Of a stretch of 64,000 bases of DNA, positions 8,355 to 16,861 are shown piece by piece; the first letter of the stretch is position 1; each line of letters begins with the position of its first letter. The stretch is from Corynebacterium minutissimum (lineage in GTDB: Bacteria > Actinomycetota > Actinomycetes > Mycobacteriales > Mycobacteriaceae): contig NZ_JSEF01000006.1 of the NCBI RefSeq assembly GCF_000805675.1, positions 248,001 through 312,000 on the forward strand, given 5' to 3'. The position numbers and the translations under genes were made by a program. The notes under the pieces are model-generated. The model was not told the DNA's origin, did no database searches, and saw only the letters and a program-made list of their open reading frames with translations.

Positions 8355-8849
8355 TCAATAACAGATTCCCTGCGACCGAAGGAAATCCAAGTAAGTGGAG
8401 CAGTGAACGCCTAATGCAGCAGCCGCGTCAGGGAGCTTGACTCTGTTGACTCTGCGCGGTTGGGATTTCTCATCGGTAATGATTGAGAGCTCTCGGGCAT
8501 GGGCGGAGGCCACGAGCCATGAGTCCGCAGCATCATTGAGAAATTCTTGTATTGCAGCTTCTTCGAACTGGGGCTCACGCTCGAAAGCTACCCATGTAGA
8601 CAGGAGACGGTATGACTCAACCTCGGCATTGTTTACGTGCAGAATTTGGTCATGAGGGACAAAGTCCTGGAACCACTCTGAGACGAAATCTTGTCTTCGT
8701 TCCAGTTCTTCTTGAACAGTGTCGTGGAAGAAGAACGTTTTGGCGGTCACGAAGTTTTCGAAAGAGTCCCAATAGCTTGGAAATACGTCGCGAGGATACA
8801 CTCGAACCGCGTTGATAACGATATTGGAATCGATGAAGTAGCGCGTCAT
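8355..8849 (-). CDS. PIN-domain toxin (DUF4411 family)
   Basis: The 164-residue protein has the PIN fold acidic residues: D7 in MTRYFIDSNIVINAV, a central EEL, and DAADSWLVASA near residue 107, followed by the late strand LSIITDEK. DUF4411 proteins are PIN-type ribonuclease toxins, usually encoded beside an XRE/ImmA-type partner. Here its start overlaps the stop of that partner gene by 4 nt (8846-8849), which implies translational coupling. It should act on cytoplasmic RNA when the partner is lost. Target RNA is unknown. Confidence 0.82.
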   Translation of the reverse strand: MTRYFIDSNIVINAVRVYPRDVFPSYWDSFENFVTAKTFFFHDTVQEELERRQDFVSEWFQDFVPHDQILHVNNAEVESYRLLSTWVAFEREPQFEEAAIQEFLNDAADSWLVASAHARELSIITDEKSQPRRVNRVKLPDAAAALGVHCSTYLDFLRSQGICY

Positions 8850-9979
8850 GGCAGTCTCTGGTACTGGTCAACCAGAGCATCTATAGTGCTGACTTTCTTG
8901 ATTCCAAGCTGACGGGACGCTTCGCGTTCGCCGATTCTGCCTTCGGTGAGCGCTCCAGTGACTGCTTCGAGAAAACGCCCGCCCAGACGGGAACGCAGAC
9001 CGAGAGTGAAGTCGCCGCCGCCAGACTGCCTTGTTGTCGCTGGGCGTGGGGATTCCTGGAGGAATCGCTGACCAGCTTCACGGGAGAGTACACCATTACC
9101 TACGAGGATCCATACTGTGACGTCGCGGCTTACTCCGAAAGCTTTGTACGCCCACCGACACACTGCTTCTAAGTCTTTGGTTTCGGACCATTGTTTGAGC
9201 GTGTCCTCGGTAGAGACAAGCAGCTTCGCGGCGAATTGATTGCACCAACGTTCGACGGCGCGCTGGTTGAAATGACCACCGGAAACTCCTTGCTCGCCTA
9301 GAAGAATGTGTCCGAACTCGTGGGCCAAACTAAACAGTTTTCCTACACCGGAGTCCGCACCGTTAATGAAAATGAGGCCGTAAGAATTTCGGATCAACGT
9401 AAATCCACGGAACTCAGCAGCATCAAGTTTCTGGTGAGTGTTATTGCCCACGATGGAGCTACGCATGACCAAAATCCCGGTGCGCTCAATAGTATCAGTG
9501 AGGATTGCCACGCGATCTCGGCTTCCTTCTTGCTTACCCGGCCCCCAGCCCAGTAGACCGTACGCCCACTCCGTAGCTTGAGATACGGGAGTTTTCGTAG
9601 AAAAGCGGCCGATAAAGCTAGGTGCCGGAATACCGTTAGCAAGGGCATCTTCCGCGTACCACTCTAGGCGCCGCTCGCAGGCATAAATCGTCTGCTCAAG
9701 TGCCGGGCTGAATTCGGACAACGGAGAGCTTCCGGGGGTCCTGAAGTCAGGAAGCTGAGGGGTGCGCCTGAGGGGTTCTTCGAGAAGCAGGTAGCCAAAA
9801 GGGATTCCCGCAAGCTTGGCTAGTTTCTGAGCTTGTCTGAACGTTGGGGTGCTTTCACCTACTAGCCAAGAGCGCAAAGCACGGAAGTCAGATTTCTTCT
9901 CCAGCTCATTGATCGGGAGCCGCGTTCTCTCAATAGCCCATTCGAGGACAGGAGGGGACATCGGAACGCGGACGGCCAT
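8846..9979 (-). CDS. XRE-type HTH / ImmA-IrrE metallopeptidase, antitoxin partner
   Basis: The 377-residue protein starts at ATG 9979, 5 nt after AAAAGGAGG. It has an XRE-like helix-turn-helix at about residues 13-62 and a COG2856 (ImmA/IrrE) zinc peptidase domain with H220-E-F-G-H224 and the downstream helix VERWCNQFAAKLLVS that supplies the third ligand in this family. A C-terminal ~80-residue extension follows. In ICEBs1 and Deinococcus, ImmA/IrrE proteins cleave a partner repressor; in the pair type seen here (COG2856 plus DUF4411) the protein is predicted to be the antitoxin or regulator. It is cotranscribed with the PIN gene and is first in the operon. The intact HEXXH suggests active proteolysis. 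Confidence 0.83.
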   Translation of the reverse strand: MAVRVPMSPPVLEWAIERTRLPINELEKKSDFRALRSWLVGESTPTFRQAQKLAKLAGIPFGYLLLEEPLRRTPQLPDFRTPGSSPLSEFSPALEQTIYACERRLEWYAEDALANGIPAPSFIGRFSTKTPVSQATEWAYGLLGWGPGKQEGSRDRVAILTDTIERTGILVMRSSIVGNNTHQKLDAAEFRGFTLIRNSYGLIFINGADSGVGKLFSLAHEFGHILLGEQGVSGGHFNQRAVERWCNQFAAKLLVSTEDTLKQWSETKDLEAVCRWAYKAFGVSRDVTVWILVGNGVLSREAGQRFLQESPRPATTRQSGGGDFTLGLRSRLGGRFLEAVTGALTEGRIGEREASRQLGIKKVSTIDALVDQYQRLP

Positions 9980-10179
9980 AGCCCCTCCTTTTGTTACCTA
10001 CTGTGCAGATAGTTGAGTGTTAAAGGCAAGTTTAGAGGAGGATCGGCGACGAGGGCTCGCAGTATGGTCTCCAAGCTCAGTGGATGGTTTGCATTCTTCT
10101 GTGATGAGCTGTTTCGCTTGCTGATCCTGAAATTGATGGGCGAGTGAAAAAGTCCCACGTAAAGTACTTAAAACTAGAA

Positions 10180-10214
10180 GATGCGCCGAGAGGCTATAAC
10201 CTCATGGGCGCATC
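10180..10214 (-). terminator. Hairpin terminator after the CAP-domain gene
   Basis: GATGCGCC (10180-10187) pairs with GGCGCATC (10207-10214), with an inner GAGG/CCTC. On the minus strand it lies 33 nt after the stop codon and is followed by TTCTAGTTTT. The rest of 9980-10246 holds only the XRE/ImmA promoter side, with no gene seen. Confidence 0.6.
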
Positions 10215-10246
10215 ATAACGGTAGTCGGCTGGCTTGCGCTTAGCGC

Positions 10247-10801
10247 TTAGCGCCCAAAGTTCTGCACGGCGTACAGCTTGCCCTCGGGGGTGGTGGCCAG
10301 GCCGATGCCCACGGACTTAGCGCGCGGGTCAAGCAGGTTCTTGCGGTGGCCCGGGGAGTCCATCCACAGCTGTACCAGGCGGGCATCGCTGTAGTCGGTC
10401 CATGCCTGGAGAACGTTCTCGCCACCAGCCGGAAGATTGGCAGGGTAGTAGGTCCAGTAGTTCGGGCGGTGGCGGGTGACGCCATCGCGGCTGAGGGTAT
10501 TGGCCCAGTCCTGTGCCAGGTTGGTCAGGTTGGCATCAACGCGCAGCGGAGCTAGGCCATTAGCCTTGCGGTGTGCATTAGTTTGATTAATGAGACCCTG
10601 GACGCTCGCGGAGGTAGAGGGTGCTTGCGCAACCGGACCAGCGGCGGCAGGGGTAGCGAAGCCGAAGGAAGCCGGATTGAAGGCGCCGAAGGAACTACCA
10701 GCCTGAGCAGGGGCGTTAACGGAACCTGCGAAGAGTGCGGCGGCGGCTGCGACCGGAGCAATAATCTTCGTGGCGGTGCGTCCAAGCTGAAGGCGGAACA
10801 T
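10247..10801 (-). CDS. Secreted CAP/SCP-domain protein
   Basis: The start at ATG 10801 follows AGAGGAA at 7 nt, giving 184 residues. An N-terminal signal peptide (MFRLQLGRTATKIIAPVAAA, then ALFAGSVNAPAQA) precedes an Ala/Pro linker and a CAP (SCP/PR-1/YkwD) domain from about residue 65 to the end: NAHRKANGLAPL, RHRPNYW, AGGENVLQAW, WMDSPGHRKNLLD and SVGIGLATTPEGKLYAVQNFG. The two His and the Glu of the CAP cavity are present. Bacterial YkwD-like proteins are secreted and of unclear function. The gene stands alone between terminators. Confidence 0.85.
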   Translation of the reverse strand: MFRLQLGRTATKIIAPVAAAAALFAGSVNAPAQAGSSFGAFNPASFGFATPAAAGPVAQAPSTSASVQGLINQTNAHRKANGLAPLRVDANLTNLAQDWANTLSRDGVTRHRPNYWTYYPANLPAGGENVLQAWTDYSDARLVQLWMDSPGHRKNLLDPRAKSVGIGLATTPEGKLYAVQNFGR

Positions 10802-11304
10802 TGTGGTTCCTCTTTCTATGTCGGGCCTTTTCGGCGGTGTGAATCCCGCATGGCGTGCGGTTGTTTCCACCTAAAATTAAAGCTCGCGACGCCCTAGAAA
10901 CGCTAACTGACCAGCGCTTTTAAGGATTGCACTTAGATTTGCGACGCTTCTCCATCTGGCTCTAAGGGTTTATTGGCTTTCAGGCTCTTTTTGCCTAAAT
11001 TTGCATAGTTTGACTCGGAAACTATGGTGAGTGGGGGTGGGCATCGGGGGTGGCCACTCAGGGTCACACTCTCGCATCCTGGGCTTTTAGTTGATGACAG
11101 GTCAACTATTTCCAAAACCTTGGGTGTTTCTATGGAAATTTATGGATTCTTCCTGGGAATAGATAATTTGCACTTATGTGTGGTGGGTGGTGGGAGGGGT
11201 CCGGGGGGTGGGGAAAGATCGGAAAAGCCCCGCACGGCGATACTGTGAACGGGTGCGGGGCGAAGCTCTGTCAGTGCTCGACGGAGGCTACGTAATGGAC
11301 ATTA
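10802..11304. other. Intergenic region with G-rich tracts, no gene
   Basis: About 500 nt between the CAP gene and the betaine importer. Two G-rich stretches lie on the plus strand: three runs of at least three G at 11033-11050, and five runs of 3-6 G at 11185-11213. The second could form a G-quadruplex near the importer's terminator. I see no convincing coding frame. Confidence 0.5.
11227..11261 (-). terminator. Rho-independent terminator of the betaine importer operon
   Basis: GCCCCGCAC (11227-11235) pairs with GTGCGGGGC (11253-11261). On the minus strand the stem is followed by TTTTCC, 44 nt after the stop of the substrate-binding protein gene. Confidence 0.75.
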
Positions 11305-12204
11305 TTACTTGATGTCCTTAACTACATCCGGGTTCTTGTCCAGCCACTCCTGGACGGCCTCTGGCTCCTTGCCCTCGCCGTACTCGTTTACTACGAGGTC
11401 TTCCAGGGTGCCGTACTGTTCATCGTCCAACTTCAGGCCTTCGAGCCACTCGGCGACCTCCGGGTTGTCGTCTGCGAAGCCTTCACGAGCCAACCAGTGC
11501 AGACCCTCGGTGTCCCCCAGGGTGCCCTTCGGATCCTCGAGGTCCTTGACTGGGAACTTAGCGTTGGCCCAGAACGGGCGCCATAGAGTGACGACAATGT
11601 CTTCCTCAGCGTCGGTAGCGGACTTTAGCTCAGAAAGCATAGCCGGGGTGGAAGAGGTGGACAGGTTGTAGCCGTCCAGCTCGTAGCCTTCGATAGTCTC
11701 CTGGGAGGCCTTGGTTAGGCCTGCGCCCGGCTCGATACCAACGATCTGGCCACCGAAGCGGTCAGCCTGGCCCTTCAGGTCCTCGATGGAGTTGACGTCA
11801 TCCATGTACTCCGGCACTGCCCAGGTCAGGCGAGCATTCTCGTAGTAGGCGCCATAGTCCTCAATCTTGTCGGAGTACTTGTCCATGTACTGCTTGTGAG
11901 TGAATTCGGACCATGCAGACGGGTAGATGTCGATGTCGCCGGATGCGAGGGCGGTGTAGACCACGGCGGCGTCGTTAAGCTGCTCGTGCTCAACGGTGTA
12001 GCCGGCCTCCTCCAGCTTGTTCTGCAGGAGGTAAGCGGTGGACAGGCCATCAGTCCACGACGGGATGTAGCCCATGGTGATGGTGCCCTTGTCACCGTCA
12101 TTGCCGGAACCGGACGCAGAGTCCGAGGAATCAGAGGAGCAGGCCACGAGGGAAGCGCTCAGCGCGACGGCAGAGACGGTGGCCAGAATCTTACGGGAGA
12201 ACAT
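11305..12204 (-). CDS. opuAC: Glycine betaine-type ABC importer, substrate-binding lipoprotein
   Basis: The 299-residue protein begins with a lipoprotein signal ending in a lipobox, ASLVACSS, so the mature protein is anchored at Cys in the outer leaflet of the membrane. The OpuAC fold follows: MGYIPSWTDGLSTAYLL, SGDIDIYPSAWSEF, GIEPGAGLTKAS, and TLWRPFWANAKFPVKDL. The Trp residues in the SW, AW and LWRPFW segments are suited to an aromatic cage for a quaternary ammonium or sulfonium group. It is the last gene of a three-gene operon (ATPase, permease, binding protein). ATG 12204 is preceded by AAAGGA. Betaine is the family default; choline, carnitine or S-methylmethionine are alternatives. Confidence 0.85.
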   Translation of the reverse strand: MFSRKILATVSAVALSASLVACSSDSSDSASGSGNDGDKGTITMGYIPSWTDGLSTAYLLQNKLEEAGYTVEHEQLNDAAVVYTALASGDIDIYPSAWSEFTHKQYMDKYSDKIEDYGAYYENARLTWAVPEYMDDVNSIEDLKGQADRFGGQIVGIEPGAGLTKASQETIEGYELDGYNLSTSSTPAMLSELKSATDAEEDIVVTLWRPFWANAKFPVKDLEDPKGTLGDTEGLHWLAREGFADDNPEVAEWLEGLKLDDEQYGTLEDLVVNEYGEGKEPEAVQEWLDKNPDVVKDIK

Positions 12205-12259
12205 GCAATGTCCTTTCGGAGTTGAGCAGTGAGAGGTATGGAATTATCGGTGCGTGGTT

Positions 12260-13132
12260 TTACTTGCGCACCAAGTTCAGAATCGAGGCGGGATAGCTCT
12301 TGAGCGAGCCCAGAGCCGCGGTGAGGCGGTCAAGGAAGACGGCCAAGATAACCACCGCGAGGCCGGCTTCAACGCCCTTAGCAATGTCCAGGGTGGAAAT
12401 GGCGGACACCACTTCCTTGCCCAGGCCGTCGGCACCGACCATGCCGGCGATGACGGCCATCGACAGCGAGAGCATGATGACCTGGTTAATGCCCGCCATG
12501 ATGGTGGGAACGGCGAGCGGCAGCTGGATGCCCTTGAGGATCTGCCAGTTGGTCGCGCCGTAGGACTTACCGGCCTCCACAGTCTCGCTGTCCACCTGGC
12601 GGATTCCTAGTTCGGTCATGCGCACCCCCGGAGGCAGCGCGAAGATGATCGTGGAGAAAATGCCCGGGACTACGCCGATAGAGAAGAACGTCACCGCTGG
12701 AATGAGGTAGACGAAGGCCGGCATGGTCTGCATGAAGTCCATGATGGGGCGGATGATCGCGCTGGCAGTGTTGGACTTCGCCGCCCAGATACCTAGTGGA
12801 ACCGCCAGGATGGTGGCGGACAGGGTAGCAATGAGCACGAGCGACATGGTCTCTAGCATGGTGTCCCATTGGCGCATGCACATCACCAGCAGGAAGCCAA
12901 GGGCAGAGCCGATGGCGAACTTGGGCGAGCGGAAGAACCAACCCAACAAAGCCAAGATGACGAGCATGATGATGCCGGGGACGGAGAGGAGAATGTCTGA
13001 GAATCCGTCGATGAGGAAGCTCATGATGGCGGAGAAGGCGTCGAAAAGCACGGCGGCATTTTCGGTAAGCCAGTCAATGCCATCCGAGACCCAATCGCCC
13101 ACGGGGATGCGGGGTAATGCGTTTTGATCCAT
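12260..13132 (-). CDS. opuAB: Glycine betaine-type ABC importer, permease
   Basis: The 290-residue membrane protein has about six to seven hydrophobic segments and the ProW/OpuAB family EAA loop region (VEAGKSYGATNWQILKGIQLPLAVPTIMAGINQ). ATG 13132 lies 3 nt after the stop of the ATPase gene, so the two are translationally coupled, and AGGAGGAG within the end of the ATPase gene serves as ribosome binding site. It forms the membrane channel through which the ATPase drives uptake of the substrate delivered by the lipoprotein encoded 55 nt downstream. Confidence 0.87.
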   Translation of the reverse strand: MDQNALPRIPVGDWVSDGIDWLTENAAVLFDAFSAIMSFLIDGFSDILLSVPGIIMLVILALLGWFFRSPKFAIGSALGFLLVMCMRQWDTMLETMSLVLIATLSATILAVPLGIWAAKSNTASAIIRPIMDFMQTMPAFVYLIPAVTFFSIGVVPGIFSTIIFALPPGVRMTELGIRQVDSETVEAGKSYGATNWQILKGIQLPLAVPTIMAGINQVIMLSLSMAVIAGMVGADGLGKEVVSAISTLDIAKGVEAGLAVVILAVFLDRLTAALGSLKSYPASILNLVRK

Positions 13133-13135
13133 GGC

Positions 13136-14332
13136 TTAGTTCTCCTCCTCCGTGGTGTCGATGTCACTCGATGCGGCGGACAAGAGGGTCACGCGCGGAA
13201 TGACGCCCGTGAACTTGCCCTTGCTGTCGACGACGAGCAGCGGGGTGGTGGTGTCCGCGGCATAGCCGAAGAGTTCGGCGATGTTCTGGTTATCGTGGAC
13301 TATGTGCGTAGTCGTGGAATCCAGCGGCAGCTCACTGTCGCCGGTACGCACTGCCTGGGCGATGTCCTCTTCCCAGACAACGCCGGCTGGGGTGCGATCA
13401 GCGTTAAGGACCACCAGCCAGGGGTTCTGGGACTCGCGCAGGAGCTTTTGTGCAGTGAGCGGGCCCTGGCTCGCATTAAGGGTATTTTGCGGGCGCTCGA
13501 CGATATTCTCCGCATTGAGAACGCGGGAACGGTCGACATCCTTGACGAAGTCGGCCACGTAATTATTGGCGGGGTTTTGCAAAATCTCTTCAGCGGTACC
13601 AATTTGTTCCACCCGGCCATCACGCATCATGGCGATGTGGTCACCGATGCGCATGGCCTCGTTGAGGTCGTGGGTAATGAAGACGATGGTCTTGTTGAGG
13701 GAAGCTTGCAAGTCAATGAGTTGATCCTGCATGTCCTTGCGGATGAGCGGGTCCAGCGCGGAGAAGGCTTCATCCATGAGTAGGATATCCGTATCGGCTG
13801 CTAGGGCGCGGGCAAGGCCCACACGCTGCTGCATGCCTCCGGAGAGCTCGTCTGGCATGGAATCACCCCAGCCCTCGAGTCCCACCATGGCCAAGGCTTC
13901 TTCTGCCTTAGCTTCGCGTTCCTGCTTGCCGACGCCCTTGATCTCCAGCCCATACGCCGCATTCTCACCGACCGTGCGATGGGGCAGCAGCGCGAAGGAC
14001 TGGAAGACCATGGAAATGCGGTCACGGCGAACAGCGCGCAGCTCGTCCTCCGACATCGCTGCTAGGTTCTGGTCTCCAATAAAAATCTCGCCGGAAGTTG
14101 CGTCCCACAGACCGTTGAGCATGCGGATGAGCGTGGACTTACCGGAACCGGACAGGCCCATAACAACGAAAATCTCGCCTGGTTCCACCTCAAAGCTGGC
14201 ATCAATCACCGCGGCGGTGAGGCCTTGTTCACGCAGATCTTCGCGAGTGGCTCCGTTCTTGAGGGATTCCACACCCTTCTTGGCATTTTTGCCAAAGACC
14301 TTGTACAGACTCTTGGCAGTAATTGCTGCCAT
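13136..14332 (-). CDS. opuAA: Glycine betaine-type ABC importer, ATPase with CBS domains
   Basis: The 398-residue protein has Walker A GLSGSGKST, signature LSGGMQQRVGLARAL, Walker B ILLMDEAFSALDP and the switch His in IVFITHD. The N-terminal helix (TAKSLYKVFGKNAKKGVESL) is typical of ProV/OpuAA. Residues from about 285 onward form a tandem CBS pair (ENPWLVVLNADRTPAGVV, TTPLLVVDSKGKFTGVIP), which in OpuA senses ionic strength. ATG 14332 follows AAGGAGGGG. It is first in the operon, so osmotic promoter control probably lies in 14333-14610, shared with the divergent mmuM gene. Confidence 0.88.
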   Translation of the reverse strand: MAAITAKSLYKVFGKNAKKGVESLKNGATREDLREQGLTAAVIDASFEVEPGEIFVVMGLSGSGKSTLIRMLNGLWDATSGEIFIGDQNLAAMSEDELRAVRRDRISMVFQSFALLPHRTVGENAAYGLEIKGVGKQEREAKAEEALAMVGLEGWGDSMPDELSGGMQQRVGLARALAADTDILLMDEAFSALDPLIRKDMQDQLIDLQASLNKTIVFITHDLNEAMRIGDHIAMMRDGRVEQIGTAEEILQNPANNYVADFVKDVDRSRVLNAENIVERPQNTLNASQGPLTAQKLLRESQNPWLVVLNADRTPAGVVWEEDIAQAVRTGDSELPLDSTTTHIVHDNQNIAELFGYAADTTTPLLVVDSKGKFTGVIPRVTLLSAASSDIDTTEEEN

Positions 14333-14610
14333 TTCCCCTCCTTGCTGCGGGAACTCCTAACTGCTCTACCGTGACACGGACTTCATGCTGTTTCAACCCA
14401 AAAGACAGCTCGGTGACAGGCATCGCTGTTAGATTAGTGCGCGCTGTACGCCCGCCGTGGGGAGTGCTCCCCAAGCCGGGTTGCTGGGCTTACTGCGAGT
14501 GGCGCGATGGTCTGGGATGGTTCCCCGTCCGGACAGATAACGAAGCTATAACAACTCCTTTTTGCGTGGGCTAGGTCACTGGGATGAGTTGACTGCTAGT
14601 CTCAAGCAGC

Positions 14611-15489
14611 ATGGGACTCTTTGATGCGCCATTGCTTTTCGATGGCGGCCTCGGAACCCTTCTCGAAGCCCAGGGACACGACATTTCAGGCCCGCTGTGG
14701 TCAGCGCGAGTGCTGCGTGAGAACCCCGCGCTTATTGAATCTGCTCATGCTGAGTTCTTCGCCGCTGGCGCCCAGGTAGCCACCACGGCTTCTTATCAAG
14801 TCACCTTCGATGTTCTAGGCGAGGAGGCGGAGGCGCTTCTGCGCCGCAGCGTTGGGGTGGCTCGTGGGGTCGTCGATAAGCGCAGTGCCCAGCCTGGCTT
14901 GCTGGTCGCCGCATCCATTGGCCCCTATGGTGCGGGCTCAGGGAAAGGTACTGATTATGACGGGGCCTATGGTCTTACCCGCGGTGAGCTGCAGCGCTGG
15001 CATGCTCGCAGGGTAGCGGTGCTCGCGGATACAAACGCGGATTTCCTCCTTGCAGAAACCATCCCCAACGTTGATGAGGCCGCAGCGTTGCTGGAGCTAC
15101 TCTCGGATCAGCCCAAGCCCTTTGCGCTGAGCATTACCGGTTCTATTGCTGCTGACCCGGCGAAGCTATCGCGCGTTGTCGAACTGGCTCATCACGCACC
15201 GCGGTTGGGGGCCCTGGGTGTGAACTGTGTCAGCCCTTCGCAGGCACTCGCAGTGGTGAAGAGACTTCGTGCAGGGACTGATAAGCCGCTGTTGGCTTGT
15301 CCTAACAGTGGTGAGTCCTGGGATCATGGCGCTCATGACTGGCGGCCGGCTCCTGCCGAGACGCTGAGCCTGCCCGAGGCTGTTGTGGAACTGCGCGCGG
15401 CTGGGGTTAGCCTGCTGGGTGGTTGTTGCCGCGTGGGTCCTACGGGGATTCGGCGGATGCGCGAAGCTCTCTTTGTAGACAGCAAATAG
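14611..15489 (+). CDS. mmuM: Homocysteine S-methyltransferase
   Basis: The 292-residue protein has the zinc-binding elements of the family: GVNCVS near residue 203 and GGCCRVGP near 270. The N-terminus LLFDGGLGTLLEAQGHDI and TTASYQVTFDVLG are also typical. It should transfer a methyl group, usually from S-methylmethionine, to homocysteine to make methionine. Start choice: TAGTCT at 14597-14602 lies 8 nt before the ATG, with no ribosome binding site, so the mRNA is probably leaderless. It is divergent from the betaine-type importer, so that importer may supply a methylated donor. Confidence 0.86.
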   Translation: MGLFDAPLLFDGGLGTLLEAQGHDISGPLWSARVLRENPALIESAHAEFFAAGAQVATTASYQVTFDVLGEEAEALLRRSVGVARGVVDKRSAQPGLLVAASIGPYGAGSGKGTDYDGAYGLTRGELQRWHARRVAVLADTNADFLLAETIPNVDEAAALLELLSDQPKPFALSITGSIAADPAKLSRVVELAHHAPRLGALGVNCVSPSQALAVVKRLRAGTDKPLLACPNSGESWDHGAHDWRPAPAETLSLPEAVVELRAAGVSLLGGCCRVGPTGIRRMREALFVDSK

Positions 15490-15533
15490 CAAACGCTGAG
15501 ACAATCCCTCTACTGTGGGGATACAGTATTCCT

Positions 15534-15920
15534 ATGAAAAAATTACGCCTTCTTGCCGCAAGCGCTGCACTGCTCGTTGCGTCTTTCTCCGTGCCCGCCG
15601 CCAACGCTGAGCTAACCCAGACTGAGCGGGACCAGTTCCGCACTGATCCCGTCGGGGCGATTGCCTGGCAGGCTATCAAGGGCTCCTCGGAATACGTGCG
15701 CGCCGATGGCAACGCCATGATGGCCGCGTCTTTCTTCTCCATGACGAGGCCGGGGCAGGACATCGGCCTGCCCGCGCTGCAGAACTGCGCTGAGCGGGTC
15801 GGTTCTTCCGCCCCGGAAGGCGGCGTGCGCTACGTGGCGGCCGCACTATGTGCAACCTTTGAACCTAATGCCCGTGGCGAAGTGCAGCGCGGCGAGTTTG
15901 GCTACGCGCCACTGCGCTAA
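15534..15920 (+). CDS. Small secreted protein of unknown function
   Basis: The 128-residue protein has a clear signal peptide (MKKLRLLAASAALLVASFSV, then PAANA) and a mature domain of about 100 residues with two to three Cys (LQNCAERV, AALCATFE) that could form a disulfide. I do not recognise a family. ATG 15534 lies 6 nt after TACAGT (15522-15527), fitting a leaderless transcript; the open frame extends upstream but overlaps mmuM and lacks a signal peptide there. It is 44 nt after mmuM and 58 nt before gntK. Confidence 0.75.
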   Translation: MKKLRLLAASAALLVASFSVPAANAELTQTERDQFRTDPVGAIAWQAIKGSSEYVRADGNAMMAASFFSMTRPGQDIGLPALQNCAERVGSSAPEGGVRYVAAALCATFEPNARGEVQRGEFGYAPLR

Positions 15921-15978
15921 GCACGCAGCGTTATATCGCGCTACGTCAGGTAGCGCGTGGCCTGCTTAAGGAGGATTG

Positions 15979-16470
15979 ATGCGCAAACACGTTGTGGTTA
16001 TGGGAGTCTCGAGCTGTGGCAAGTCTACGGTCGGGGAGTTGCTAGCACAGCGCACTGGCCTGCCCTTTCGGGATGGGGACGATATGCACCCAGCGGCGAA
16101 TATCGAGAAGATGGCCTCGGGGCAGGCGCTCAGTGACCTCGACCGACAACCCTGGCTTGAATCCATCGGGCGCTTCCTTGCGGAGCACGAGGATGGAGCC
16201 GTCGTCGGTTGCTCTGCGCTCAAGCATTCTTACCGCGAGATCATTCGCGCCGCAGCGCCGGACACAGTTTTTGTGCATTTGCACGGCCCCTATGAGCTGC
16301 TCAAGGAGCGCATGAGCCATCGCGTTGGGCACTTCATGCCGGTGTCCCTGCTTAATTCGCAATTCGAAACGCTGGAGGACCTGCGCCCAGAAGAAGCAGG
16401 GCTGGTGCTGGATGTCAGCGCCGCGCCGGAGGAGCTGGCCGCCGAGGCGGCCCAATACCTCCAGAGCTAG
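15979..16470 (+). CDS. gntK: Gluconokinase
   Basis: The 163-residue P-loop kinase should phosphorylate D-gluconate to 6-phosphogluconate, feeding the pentose phosphate pathway. Motifs: MGVSSCGKST (Walker A), RDGDDMHPAANIEKM, DRQPWLESI, CSALKHSYREIIR and HLHGPYELLKERM, all typical of GntK. The ATG at 15979 is 4 nt after AAGGAGG; the TTG at 15976 is too close to the binding site to be used. The gluconate permease gene is convergent, 391 nt away. Confidence 0.92.
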   Translation: MRKHVVVMGVSSCGKSTVGELLAQRTGLPFRDGDDMHPAANIEKMASGQALSDLDRQPWLESIGRFLAEHEDGAVVGCSALKHSYREIIRAAAPDTVFVHLHGPYELLKERMSHRVGHFMPVSLLNSQFETLEDLRPEEAGLVLDVSAAPEELAAEAAQYLQS

Positions 16471-16547
16471 CTGTAGCTGCGATACTGTCCCGCTTGGTGT
16501 TGAGGCATCGCGGGACCGACCTTCGCGCTCACACAACTCCACCCCGA

Positions 16548-16607
16548 CCTTCGCGCTCACCGAGAGCGTCAGGAGGCTGCCGCGCGGGTTGCTGGTGAGC
16601 GCGAAGG
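16548..16607. repeat. 60-bp palindromic intergenic repeat, copy 1
   Basis: The ends CCTTCGCGCTCACC and GGTGAGCGCGAAGG are perfect inverted repeats of 14 bp around a 32-bp centre. A further half-end (CTTCGCGCTCAC) occurs at 16521-16532. It lies between the convergent gntK and gntP genes (16471-16861), where no gene is seen. Confidence 0.8.
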
Positions 16608-16765
16608 GAGGTGTCCGCCAGGGGACCTGCTCGGATCTGACTTGAGCCACATTAGTGCCGAAAACAACTACCCAGACGCTGAACCCGCAGACTGCATTGT
16701 CAAGGGCGGCTGGGTCTTCGGCACTTGATAGTGAGTTAAGTCGGGCTCGTGCTACGTGCCCGCAC

Positions 16766-16825
16766 CCTTCGCGCTCACCGTGGGCGTCAGGAGGCGGCCG
16801 TGCGGGTTGCTGGTGAGCGCGAAGG
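16766..16825. repeat. 60-bp palindromic intergenic repeat, copy 2
   Basis: This copy has the same length and orientation as the one at 16548 and differs at four positions by my count, all in the centre; the 14-bp inverted ends are identical. Between the two copies (16608-16765) I see no gene. Confidence 0.8.
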
Positions 16826-16861
16826 GAGGTTGTCGCGCTCATTGCAACGAGCTAAGAAGAG

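Noticed and set aside
15423..15533. Upstream extension of the small secreted protein
   Set aside because: It overlaps mmuM and would bury the signal peptide 37 residues inside the protein.
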